64,000 bases of DNA, taken from Girardinichthys multiradiatus (taxonomy: Eukaryota > Chordata > Actinopteri > Cyprinodontiformes > Goodeidae). Positions 32,871-43,885 of the stretch are shown here, one piece after another (the stretch's first letter is position 1; each line of letters starts with the position of its first letter). A program made the translations under genes and the position numbers. The notes under the pieces were generated by a model. The model made no database searches and was not told the origin of the DNA. It saw only the letters and a program-made list of their open reading frames with translations. The stretch is taken from assembly GCF_021462225.1 (NCBI RefSeq), contig NC_061797.1, forward strand, positions 1,047,001 to 1,111,000, in the 5' to 3' direction.

Positions 32871-33276
32871 GCAAGCAGGTTCTATGTAATTTATGGAAGT
32901 AACCCAGATCTGAAAAGACAACCATGCTGGATTTTCAATATAAGACAAAACATGCTCTACAAAATGAAAGCCTTTACATTTTAAAGTATAGATCATTGCA
33001 GGACTGGGTATTACACTACTGTTGGAGTTCACCCAGTGTTGGAAATGGGACAATGCTGGTCCTTTGAAATATGGGTTACTGAAACTTTCAAAATAAAAGC
33101 CTCAACCCCCCCATAGTTACTATGGATTTTGTGACCTGACAAGAGCATAGAAAATGATTTTTAAATAGCAAGCAGGTTCTATATAACAAATGGAAATAAC
33201 CTAGACCTGAAAGTACAACAATGCTGGACTTTCAAAATAAGACAAAACATGCTCTACAAAATAAAAGCCTTTACAT
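32868..33276 (+). repeat. 300-bp module (b), tandem copy 1 and start of copy 2
   Basis: Unit starting GCAAGCAGGTTCTATGTAAT at 32868. A second unit starts at 33170 and is interrupted by a solo LTR at 33277, resuming at 34497. A third relative is at 45010-45240. Confidence 0.8.
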
Positions 33277-34496
33277 TGTTGGGGGTTATGATTATTGATT
33301 GATTAATCTTGATCAATAATTATAATTACAAATCATAATTTGACAAAATCAATTTCTTAACCAAAATCCTCATTTATGAATCGAGACCAGAGATGTTTCT
33401 GGTGTTGTAATTGACAATTACAACCGTTAAATACTCAGTAATAATTAATAACTATTACCGGAGATGTCACTGTTTAATCGACCGTTTCTGCCAAAACATG
33501 TGGAACTTTTAACCTTATCTTGACTGACAAATAACTTTTTGCACAGAATGAACACAAAACGCTCTCTCTTTATCTATGTGAATATTTATTAATCTTCACC
33601 TACTCAACATGCAAAATTCTACATAACAAGGGTAACACATCTAAATAAGCAAAATAAAGAACACAGCAGTGGGTGTTGAATCAACCAGCATTTATGGCAA
33701 AATTGAGAATATGGCCGGTCTTACCACACACCTGCGTTGACTCTCATGTGGTAAAACATGCACAGAGCTAGGAACGTGGCGGCTCCAGATATCAAAATAA
33801 CACATCAAAGTTTCAATAACAAGGTTACATGCACATATCGTTCAGAACACATGAGATCCTAACTAGCGATTCTGATTGCTTCTACAACCTCTGACCCTGC
33901 CCAGGCCTTCTAATAAAGAAATAAAAATAAAGGATGGGTTTTGCTTGGTGAAGTTTCCTTCTGGGTCAGCGAGTGGAAGGGAAAGATGGGGGGTTGAAGC
34001 GTTGTGCGCTTCCACAGCTCAACTCCAGGAAAGCGGTCAGTCCCGTCCTTTGGCCTTCTTGACGAAAAGGAAATATATGATATGACCATCAAAGTCGACT
34101 TGGGATGAAAACACAGTAGCGGTTCGTTCCTCGAACTCTGTGTTTTTAGCTACATGTTAAACTCACGTCTTCGATCGGCAAAGTGAAATTTCTGGCCTTC
34201 CTAGTTCAGAAACCTCAGTTATGAATTGTTCGTTGGCCAACGAGAGAGAATAAATAAAGACTCCACGTGGGATCTCTTCTTCTCCAGAGGATGCTTCAGT
34301 TGCATGGTAACCGTGTCAAGATTTCCAGATGAAGGCGGGGTTTTCAACATGGAGGCCTCCATATATAGCGCCCTGTGACGTCAGACTTGGGGCGTGTCAT
34401 ATCAGCCGCCATGTCCTGGATACAAAATGGCCGAAAGCACCAGGAGGCCTGGTGTCTGTGCAAGTAGTCCAATATTCAGCAACAAGTGCTCCAACA
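33277..34496 (-). mobile_element. Solo LTR, 1220 bp
   Basis: TGTTGG...CCAACA ends, inserted in the repeat unit between TTTACAT and ACCTTTTT. Comparison with the uninterrupted unit near 32990 shows host sequence continuing across it with an imperfect 4-bp duplication (ACAT/ACCT). On the minus strand TGACGTCA and CTATATATGG (near 34365-34385) look like promoter elements, which sets the tentative orientation. No internal retroviral sequence is present. Confidence 0.75.
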
Positions 34497-34745
34497 ACCT
34501 TTTTAATTATAAATAATTGCAGGACTGGGCATTACAGTAATATTGGAGCTCATCCAGTGTTAAAAATAGTACCATGTTGGCCATTTAAAATAAGGCTTAC
34601 TGAAAATTTCAAAATAAAGGCCTCGGTCTTCCAGAGTTACTAGTCATATTTTAAACTGATAATAGCATAGACAATGAATTTGAATAAAAATAGCAAGCTC
34701 CGGTCCGAGAAGCACGCACCAAGAGGCAGGCCCCATCTAAATTTC

Positions 34746-34778
34746 TTGTGTGTGAATGCCTACAGCATTCACACACAA
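34746..34778. repeat. Perfect hairpin, 14-bp arms
   Basis: TTGTGTGTGAATGC, loop CTACA, GCATTCACACACAA. It interrupts what would be the AAATTTCTTCCGAAATTT end hairpin of the preceding repeat. Related hairpins are at 42675 and 49012. Confidence 0.95.
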
Positions 34779-35880
34779 CATCCTGTTTCTCTTTATTCTT
34801 TATTATTCCATCTTCTTCTTATTATTATTCTGGATGCTTCCGTACACTTTTTGATTCGCTACTCCTTCTGCATACTTTGTGCTATTTCAACCGTTCAACT
34901 TTCACAATATTCAGCCCTTTCAGGACATTCCGGCTATGACGTTTGGTATTTATACCTTTTATACTTTTTAAAATATTCAGCTTTTTATGGTTTTTTTTGC
35001 TCCCATTGAAATGAATGGGAAACCTCAAAAATTCTGCTAAAACGTCACTGTTGGTCAAAATGATCCACTTTTTCACAGAGTCACACCTCCCAGACAGATT
35101 TTTGTAGAAACTTGAAAAGCTCCATGATTGTTCAGCAAGGCCTGTTGATTCATATGGTGCATGAATCAAACCAATAGCCCTTATAGATTCCAAGTTATTA
35201 GATATTGTGCGAGAGTATGTTCAGGCATTTTTGTGTTTTTCTCCATTTTTCCCTTTCTTTTCGCCTAGTGTTGTGCCTTTATTATTATATTTTCAACAAA
35301 AATGTGTTAATATTCTCGTTCCCCTGTCCTTTCTGAGAAAAACGGTCCAAGAATGACGCCCTTATGGTTTCCGAGTTATGGGCGGTAGTTCGGGAGCATG
35401 CGCCTCCATGTTAAAAGCCCAGGCCACGGGGAGACGATAGTGAGGTGCTGCATTAGAAATACTGCAGGTGTCAAGTTACACTGACACTCTTTGCTGATTG
35501 GCTGATTCACTCCTCACTGTTCTATTTATAGCTCTGTGTATCTTGCACTATATATGTCTGTATGTGACTCTGCCTTTCTTCTCTCCCTGTCTCCTACTCA
35601 GACACACACAAGAGCCCTGACACACACGCACGCACACACACATCCCTGTTTTACTGTCTTTGTGAGGACTTTGCATTGACTTCCATTCAATTTCATTCAT
35701 TTCTATCGCCTAAACCTGACCCGACCCCTAACCCTTTGACCATCTTCATAGGAAGCAACAACATGGTGGCCATTTTGTGTCAAGTACTTAAAAAGCATGT
35801 ACTGCTGTTTCAACAGCTAGACAACAGTGATTACATTTAAAAGGCAATTTCATAGACTTTTGCATATAGGCTGTTAGCGC
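34779..35880 (+). repeat. Modules between hairpin and first minisatellite
   Basis: Includes module (c) at about 34850, a block at 35050-35520 that recurs at 37210-37672 and inverted at 43930-44280, a CA-rich run near 35600-35640, and the TTTGTGAGGACTTTGCATTG block that recurs at 39980. No coding content. Confidence 0.8.
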
Positions 35881-37030
35881 ATCAGAACCTGGAACAAGTC
35901 TCTATCAGAACCAGACAAAAACTCCATCAGAACCAAGAAGAAATCTCCATCAGAACCAGTTAGGAACCCTCCATCAGAACCAGACCCAAACTCCATTAGA
36001 ACCAGGAACAAATCTCCATCAAAACCAGACCCAAACTCCATCAGAACCAGGAGGAATTCTCCATCAGCACCAGTTAGACACCCACTATCAGAACCTGGTC
36101 CAATCTCCATCAGAACCTGGAACTAAATCTCCATCAGAACCAGACCCAAACTCCATCAAAACCTTGTCCAAAGTCCATCAGAATCAGATGGGAACTATCA
36201 GAACCAGGAGGAATTCTGCATCAGAACCAGTTAGGAACCCTCCATCAGAACCAGACCCAAACTTCATCAGAACCAGGAACAAATCTCCATCAGAACCAGA
36301 CCCAAACTCCATCAGAACCAGGAGGAACTCTCCATCAGGACCAGTTAGGGACTCTCCATCAGAACCAGGAAAAAATTTCCATCAGAACCAGGCACAAACC
36401 AGTATCAGAACTAGGTACAAACCTGTATCAGAACCAGGTCCAAATTCCATCAGAAACAGGAATAAACCTCTATAAGAACCAGTTCAGAAATCCAGCAGAG
36501 CCTGGAGAAAATCTCCATCAGAACCAGACCCAAACTCCATCAGAACCTAGTGGAAATCTCCATCAGAACCAGTTAGGGACTCTCCATCAGAACCAGGAAA
36601 GAATTTCCATCAGAAACAGGAATAAACCTCTATAAGAACCAGACCCAAACTCCATCAGAACCTGGTACAAATCATTATCAGAACCATGTACAAACCTCCA
36701 ACCCAACCAGGTCCAAATTCTATCAGAACCAGGTCAAACCTATCAGAACCAGGAAGAAACATCCATCAGAACATTGTACAAATCTTCATCAGAACCAGGA
36801 AGAAATCTTACTCAAAACCAGGTCCCAACTCCACCAGAACCTGGCAAAAATCTCCATAAGAGCCTTGATCAAATCTACAGCAGAACCATGTACAAGCATC
36901 CATCAGAAACAAGTCCAAACCATCAGAATCAGGTACAATTCTTCACCAGATCCAGGAGGAACCCTCTGTCAGAATCAGGAACCAGCTCCCATCAGAACCA
37001 CTTCCAATCTCTATCAGAACCAGAATAAAA
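35880..37030 (+). repeat. Minisatellite array 1 (~23-bp CAGAACCAG units)
   Basis: About 50 imperfect units of 22-24 bp sharing CCATCAGAACCAG followed by a variable AC/GG part. A ~110-bp sequence (ACTGCTGTT...AATTTCATAGACTTTTG) flanks both sides (35775-35870 and 37095-37200). Open frames are by-products of the repeat. Confidence 0.97.
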
Positions 37031-37202
37031 CCACTACTCTGTGACTTATGATGATAAGACCATCTTCATAGGTCTCAGTGGAGCATCAAAACAGCGACCA
37101 TTTGATGTCAGCTACTTAAACAGCTTCTACTGCTGTTCCAACACCTGAACAAGAGTGAATCCTTTAAAGGACAATTTCATAGACTTTTGAATATATGCTG
37201 TA

Positions 37203-37672
37203 GGTTAAAAATGGTCAAAATTATGCACTTTTTCACAGTGTCACACCTCTCAGACAGATTTTTGTATAAACATGAGAAGCTCCATGATTGTTCAGCAAGG
37301 CCTGCTGATTCATAAGGTGCATGAATCAAATCGATAGCCCTTATAGTTTCCGAGTTATTAGATGTTGTTCGAGAGCATGTTCAGGCATTGTTCTGTTTTT
37401 CTCAATTTTTCCCTTTGTTGTCACCTAGTGTTGTGCTTTTAATATTATATTTTCAAGAAAAAAGTGTTAACATTCTCATTCCCCTGTCCGTTCTGAGAAA
37501 AACGGTCCAAGAATGACGTCGATAGCCCTTACGGTTTCCAAGTTATGGGCGGTAGTTCGGGAGCATGCACCTCCATATTAAAATCCCAGGCCAGGGGGAG
37601 ACGATAGTGAGGTGCTGCGTTAGAAATGCTGCAGGTGTCAAGTTACACTGACACTCTTTGTTGATTGGCTGA
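37203..37672 (+). repeat. Copy of the 35050-35520 block
   Basis: Shares CACTTTTTCACAG, AGACAGATTTTTGTA, ATGGGCGGTAGTTCGGGAGC and GGAGACGATAGTGAGGTGCT with 35050-35520. It is split at GATTGGCTGA by the retrovirus fragment, and the remainder resumes at 39435. Confidence 0.85.
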
Positions 37673-38099
37673 TGTGATGGAAATTCTTTCAGTAGGCATT
37701 CCACAGAGTATGACCTTTGGTTTACCTCACTCCAGTGAACATCTGTGTTAGAGGAGGAAGCTGTAAAAGCCATTATCAGAAGTTTAATGGTTAAGGGCAT
37801 TTGTTACGGTGATGCCTCGGGGAGAGTAGATGGTTGGTCCTAGGTGACCTTGTTACCTATGAACCCGAGAAGGGTCTAGGGTCGTAAAACACAGACTCTT
37901 TGAAGTTGAGATAACAATGTCATTTTCTGGTATAAATACTGTGTGTAAATGGTGTTCGGGGCTCTGTTCAACTGACTTGCTTGGTGACAGAATCATTCAA
38001 ACGCTGAATGCCTTTGAATAAAACTTATAAAGACAAAGTCCGGATTTTTTCTTCTTGTGAGTCAACTTCTCTCCACTTTGATAAGAAAATTCCACAACA
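37673..38099 (+). promoter_or_regulatory. Retroviral 5' LTR with TATA box and polyadenylation signal
   Basis: 427 bp, starting TGTGATGGAA and ending TTCCACAACA. TATAAATA at 37931-37938 and AATAAA at 38017-38022 are spaced as in a U3-R-U5 LTR. The primer-binding region follows within about ten bases. Confidence 0.8.
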
Positions 38100-38413
38100 A
38101 TTTTAGCGTCACGAACAGGATCTAACGTGCCAGAGGAGACCGCAGGAGGGGACACGGACGCCTGGCCAGCCTGGAGACGTTGTCCTCAGTCCACCTCCAT
38201 ATTACGGTAGTGGAGTCCGGGTGCCCGCCTGCGGCTTCTGGCCGATTGGATCCGAACTAATTGTCTACAAATATATCTGGGTGAGAAGTTGCTCTGTATG
38301 ATATAATGTATATTATTTTTTTATCACACAATAACCATCATCTCCTAATTAATTAATTAGGTTTTGGAGTTGCGAGAGGGAGGACATCAGCTGAGTGCCA
38401 CATCACCCTGTAG

Positions 38414-39434
38414 AGGTATACAGGGAGGTTGTTATTGGAAACGATAACAAAAAGCAGAACACAGGGTTTTGCGGGTGGTTTTTTGCAATTTTCTACACCT
38501 CATAAAGGAGAAAAGCCAGACAGCAGACGTGCAGCTGAACGGGTAAAAAGGAAAAAAAGGGGTTCCGGAACCTCAAAGGCATCAGGGGTGTCTCCTTCTC
38601 CAGACTCTGCGATTTATAAAATAATGAAAGAAAAAGGTGGGGATGATTGTGTTAAATGTGCTTTAATTTGGGAGGACAAGTTTGGTTTTCCACAAGGTGG
38701 AAGTTTGAGTGTAAATCAGTTGAATAAAATAAAACAGTTGATGGATGGTGATTGGGAGAAAATAAAAAATAAAAAAAGGATTAAAAAACAAGATTTAGAT
38801 CAGAGAGAAAAATGGGTAAAATGTTGGAATGAATGGATTACGGAGGCTATGCGTAGGGAAAGAAAATCCGAATTGAAACAACTGGCAGGGGGAAAAGATT
38901 CGTCCGGGGACGTGGGAAACAGGTATGACAATGCTGGTCGTGCCGTTGAAGACCCCACGTTTCCACCTCCATATAGACCTAGTGATACTTCACCCTCCTG
39001 TCTATATCCACCTTTACAGACGGAGTTACAGGCCCTCCAGATGGAAGACCTCGATCTAGACTCCCGTCCTCCTCCAGCAGCGGGCCAACCAGCAAATCTG
39101 CCCGTAAGTCAGCCAGGACAACTTGCCAGTCCGCTTCAGCATCAGCCCGTGAATCAACTCACACATCCACCTGCAGTGCAGGCTGACCTCACCGAGCACA
39201 GCGGCCCCAGAAAATACCTTTCCTCTCCTCTCCTGTTAGCTTTCATGAGTTTACATGGCTACAAAGTGGAAGACAACGAGGAGAAGGTAAAAAAGAGGAA
39301 GAAGAATATCAATGCCCTATGTTGGAAGTAGCCGGAACAAATGAGCCTCAGTTGGTGTTTTGACCGTGGACTGCAGCAGACATCCAAGCCAGCGCCGCGT
39401 TACTTCCGGATCCCGTAGGAGACGGAAGAAAGTT
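38414..39434 (+). pseudogene. Retroviral gag: matrix, proline-rich part, capsid start
   Basis: Open from 38414 to the stop at 39329. No ATG occurs until 38624, so the original start codon is lost or lies elsewhere. The matrix-like domain covers roughly codons 65-150 (GGDDCVKCALIWEDKFGFPQ, DLDQREKWVKCWNEWI), followed by a proline-rich segment with the late-domain motif FPPPYRP. A frameshift near 39290 moves the reading into capsid sequence (PMLEVAGTNEPQLVF ... PWTAADIQASAALLPDP), which carries one TGA and stops at 39434. It is related to, but distinct from, the gag at 4852-8101. Confidence 0.8.
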
Positions 39435-39671
39435 TCACTCCTCACTGTTCTATTTATATCTCTGTGTATCTTGCACTATATATGTCTGTATGTGACTCTG
39501 TCTTTGTTTCTGCCTCTCTCTGTGTCTCACACTCGGACACACACACACACTCACACACACCCACACACACATTCATGGATTACTATCTTTGTGAGGACGT
39601 TCTATTGACTTCCCTTCATTATCTGCATTTCTATGGCCTAAACCTGACCCTACCACTAGCTCTTTGCCAGT

Positions 39672-39709
<38 letters not shown>

Positions 39710-40085
39710 AACACACACACACACACACTTCCCTTGATTACTATCCATATTAAAAGCCCAGGCCAGGGGGAGACGATAGTGAGGTGCTGCGTTAGAAATG
39801 CTGCAGGTGTCAAGTTACACTGACACTCTTTGCTGATTGGCTGATTCATTCCTCACTGTTCTATTTATAGCTCTGTGTATCTTGCACTATATATGTCTGT
39901 ATGTGACTCTGCCTTTCTTCTCTCCCTGTCTCCTACTCAGAGCCCTGACACACACACACACACACATCCCCGTTTTAATGTCTTTGTGAGGACTTTGCAT
40001 TGACTTCCATTCAATTTCATTCATTTCTATCGCCTAAACCTGACCCGACCCCTAACCCTTTGACCATCTTCATAGGAAGCAACTA
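39435..40085 (+). repeat. Resumed repeat with CA microsatellites
   Basis: Continues module TTCACTCCTCACTGTTCTAT, then CA-rich runs (39536-39570, 39675-39730), then a second copy of the 35405-35760 block (GGAGACGATAGTGAGGTGCT ... CCATCTTCATAGGAAGCAAC), leading into array 2. Confidence 0.85.
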
Positions 40086-41870
40086 CATGGTTAGGTCCAA
40101 ATTCTATAAGACCCAAGGAAAAACATTCATCAGAGCCAGATCTAAACTCCATCAGAACCAGGAAGAAACCTCTATAAGAACCATGTCCAAAGTCCATCAG
40201 AACCTGGTACAAATCTTCATCACAACCATGTACAAAACTCCATCTCAACCTGGTCAAAGTCTACCAGAACCAGGTCAAACCTATCAGAACCAGGAAGAAA
40301 ACTCCACCACAGTCAGGTCCAAATCTCCTTCAGAATCAGGATGTCCCTTCTATCAGAACCAGGTCCAACATTCATCAGAACCAGACCCAGACTCAATCAG
40401 AACCAAGAGGAATTCTTCATCAGAACCGGTTAAGAACCCTCCATCAGAACCAGACCCAAACACCATCAGAACCAGGAGGAATTCTCTATCAGGACCAGTT
40501 AGTCACCCACTATCAGAACCAGATCTAAACTCCATCAGAACCAGGAATAACCTTTTATAAGAACCAGGTCCAAACTCCATCAGAACCTGGTACAAATCTT
40601 CATCAGAACCATGTACAAAACTCCATCTGAACTAGGTCAAAGTCTATCAGAACCAGGTCAAACCTATCAGAACCAGTAAGATCCTCTATCAGAACCTTGT
40701 CCAATATCCATCAGAGCCAGGACCAAATCTCTTTCAGAATCAGGAGGTCCCTTCTATCAGAACCAGGTCCAACATTCATCAGAACCACACCCAAACTCAA
40801 TCAGAACCAGGAGGAATTCTTCATCAGAACCAGTTAGGAACCCTCCATCAGAACCAGGTCCAAAATCTGTCAGAACCAGGAAGAACCTCTATCAGAACCT
40901 TGTCCAAACTCCAGCAGAACCAGTTAGGAACCCTCCATCAGAACCAGACCCAAACTCCATCAAAACCAGGAGGAATTCTCTATCAGGACCAGTTAGTCAC
41001 CGACTATCAGAACCAGGTCCAAACTCAATCAGAACCAGAAAGAAACCTCTATCAGAACCAGTTCCAAAATCCATCAGAACCAGTAACAAATCTCCATCAG
41101 AACCACATCCACACTTAATCAGAAACCAGAACGAAACATCTATCAGATCCAGTTCCAAAATCCATCAGAACCTGGACCAAATCACCATCAGAACCACACC
41201 CAAACTTCATCAGCACCAGGAGGAATTCTCCATCAGGGCCAGTTAGTCACCCACTATCAGAACCAGGTCCAAATTCTATCAGAGCCAAGGAGAAACATTC
41301 ATCAGAACCAGTTCCAAACTCCATCAGAACCAGGAACAAATCTCCATCAGAACCACGTCCAAACTTAATCAGAAACCAGAACGAAATATCTATCAGATCC
41401 AGTTCCAAAATCCATCAGATCCTGGAACAAATCTCCATCAGATCCGGACCCAAACTCCATCAGATCCTGGAACAAATCTCCATCACACCCGGACCCAAAC
41501 TCCATCAGAACCAAGAGTAAATCTCCATCAGAATCAGTTAGGGACACTCCACCAGGACTAGGACCAAATTGCCTTCAGAACCAGGAGAAACCTTCTATGA
41601 GAACCAGGTCCAAACTCCATCTGAACCTAGCAAAAAGCTCAATCAGTACCAGGAAAAAATCCCCATCAGAACCAGGTACAAACCTGTATCAGAAACAGAT
41701 CCAACCTCTATCAGAGCCAAGGAGAAACATCCATCAGAACCAGATACAGACTTCCACCAGAACCAGATACAGATCTCCATCAGAACCAGAACCAAACTCC
41801 ATCTGATCCAGGAAGAAACCTCTATAAGAACCAGGTTCAAACTCCATCAGAACCAGGAAAAAACCTGCGA
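40085..41870 (+). repeat. Minisatellite array 2 (~23-bp CAGAACCAG units)
   Basis: The largest array, about 75 units of the same family as arrays 1 and 3. Higher-order order is visible, for example the succession CAGTTAGTCACCCACTATCA recurring at 40497, 40992 and 41240. Confidence 0.97.
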
Positions 41871-42674
41871 CCATTTGATGTCAGCTACTTAAACAGCTTC
41901 TACTGCTGTTCCAACACCTGAACAAGAGTGAATATTTTTAAAGGGCAATTTCATAGACTTTTGAATATAGGCTCTAGTAAGCATTACAATTTTGGCTAAT
42001 TTTAGCTTATACATTGTTTTTATATAGTAGATGGGGTAAATTAATATCAGCCTTGATGCTAGTGATAGCCAATATGCTAATGTTAGCATTTTAGATTCTC
42101 TTTCTCCTCTCTTCTCTCTTAGCTGAAGAACACATTTGCCTTTTTAGGCAATTTCCTGTTTGTTTTTGTGTTTCTTTGGCATATTTATTGTTAGTTCATT
42201 CTTTTTCTGAATTTCCTGCCATTTTTTTATATATATTTTAGCACTGACTTCAACTTCTTAGGCTATATTTTTGCTTCAGTCTATCATTTTTCAGCTCATC
42301 TATAGGCAGCTCTTTCCTGCTTTTTAATGTTTTTGTAAGTTCTTGTATTTCAACAACTATTTCGAGTAGTTTTGAGGTAACTTCACTTTGTTACGGTGTT
42401 TTATACCTGATAGTCTCCCTGATTAAAGAGGTCAGATGACAGTTTATCTTTGATGTTTCTGCTATTTCTACTAATTTATCAGATTTCAGCTGATATTATG
42501 CTGTCAACCTTAGCCACTTTCTGCCAGCTTTCTACAGGAGTTTAACATTTCTGTTTTCTTCTAATTCATTAAATTTTAGCAGATTGTCTGCAGTCCATTT
42601 AGCTTGTTTCTGCCAGATGTCAGCAAAACAAATTCAGCTTTCAGCATTCACACTGCATTTTTGCAGGAAATGCA
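41871..42674 (+). repeat. AT-rich tail module after array 2
   Basis: CGACCATTTGATGTCAGCTA flank, then a tail with TTAATATCAGCCTTGATGCT and CTGCCAGATGTCAGC. It ends in GCATTTTTGCAGGAAATGC, the small stem-loop found before CTAG ends. The expected TTTTTCTAG is replaced by the hairpin element at 42675. Homologous tails are at 47632-48000 and 48240-49011. Confidence 0.8.
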
Positions 42675-42707
42675 AATTGTGTGAATGCTGTAGGCATTCA
42701 CACAATT
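42675..42707. repeat. Perfect hairpin, 14-bp arms
   Basis: AATTGTGTGAATGC, loop TGTAG, GCATTCACACAATT. Its loop is the reverse complement of the loop at 34760. Confidence 0.95.
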
Positions 42708-43615
42708 GAGATCCTATTTTTCTTTATTCTTTATTATTGGGGCCTGCCATATCAATGCATAGGAGGCACCTATTACTATTCACCTCTAAACTGGACTCTT
42801 TATATCTTTATTATTCTTCCGTCAAACTTAATGCGGCCCGAACCGCAGCGTGCACCCCCACAATATATATATCAAAACGTCCGGCTCGGTCCCGGGAGGT
42901 GTGCTAAAGTTTGCGAGAAAATCACACTCTAACAGTGGAGATGGCAGTTACTACAGTGTAGAAAGAGGGGATTTTTTCAGGAAAAATCAGATTTAACTGG
43001 CACTCACGGCCACAGATTTCGCTCTAAAGTCACAATTTTCGGTCAGTTTGTAGGGCCGGGCCTCTGCTTTCACACAATAACTTCAAAATTGTTCTAGGTC
43101 TCATAGTCTTCTGTCAAAACACCCTCGATCGCCAAGAGTCAGTAGATTTCTGTAGGCCTCCCATGTATTTTCAATGAGAGTTTGACCAGTAATCCATGAG
43201 TGACAGCATTTCATTCCATCATCCTATTTTATCATCCAGTTCTGCCTGCCACTGCCACAAATTGAGCTCGGCCCTGCTGCAATTCAATCAATTTCTCAGC
43301 ACGTTTTCAATGTAATGCACTGCAGACGTGCACAGCGCCTCCCACCAAACAAGATGGGTAGCTCGGTCAGCAGGGAGCTGAGGAAGGGCGGCTGCTGACG
43401 TCACTCTTCTGCACCCGCAGCTCGGAATGCTTTTTCGTTTTCGAGTTCTGGGCAGTACTTTGCTGGCAGACCACAAAAACGAAAAAGCAATGTCTGCTTT
43501 GTTTTCTTTTTGATTATGGCATAAAATGTGCAGTCGTGAAGAAGAAAATGCAAATGCAAATAGGATGATTGATTACTAATTTTATTTATGGGTCAAATAA
43601 CGCAGCCACATTCTT

Positions 43616-43653
43616 AAAATGAAAAAGCATTTCTGGAAATGCTTTTTCATTTT
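43616..43653. repeat. Perfect hairpin, 17-bp arms
   Basis: AAAATGAAAAAGCATTT, loop CTGG, AAATGCTTTTTCATTTT. It lies in a ~235-bp unit that recurs downstream. Confidence 0.97.
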
Positions 43654-43849
43654 CAAATTTTACATTTCAAATTGAATTTTGGTATCTATTTGCTGGGGTA
43701 CATTTTGAAAAATAAATCTCAAATGTCTTTTTCTTTTTCATTTTAATTAAGTGAAAGAATGAGCAGTCTTGAAGAAGAAAATTAAAATGCAAATAGGATT
43801 ATTGATAACTAATTTCATTTATGAGTCAAACAATGCAGCCACATTCTTA

Positions 43850-43885
43850 AAATGAAAAAGCATTTCTGAAAATGCTTTTTCATTT
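43850..43885. repeat. Perfect hairpin, 16-bp arms
   Basis: AAATGAAAAAGCATTT, loop CTGA, AAATGCTTTTTCATTT. Second copy of the hairpin at 43616, in a tandemly repeated unit (AGTCTTGAAGAAGAAAAT ... CAGCCACATTCTTAAAATG). Confidence 0.97.

Larger units (their letters stand above)
37673..39434 (+). mobile_element. Endogenous retrovirus fragment: 5' LTR, leader, partial gag
   Basis: LTR 37673-38099, a primer-site-like GCGTCACGAACAGG at about 38106, leader, and gag up to the start of capsid. The element stops at 39434, where the host repeat resumes exactly (GATTGGCTGA then TTCACTCCTC). The 3' half and 3' LTR are gone. Confidence 0.8.

Noticed and set aside
35880..37030. CRISPR-like direct repeats
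   Set aside because: Units are contiguous and degenerate without unique spacers, and the genome is eukaryotic.
38106..38120. Naming the tRNA for the primer-site-like GCGTCACGAACAGG
   Set aside because: I could not match it confidently to a specific tRNA 3' end from memory.
39464..39823. His-Thr-rich ORF across CA runs
   Set aside because: Product of CA microsatellites.
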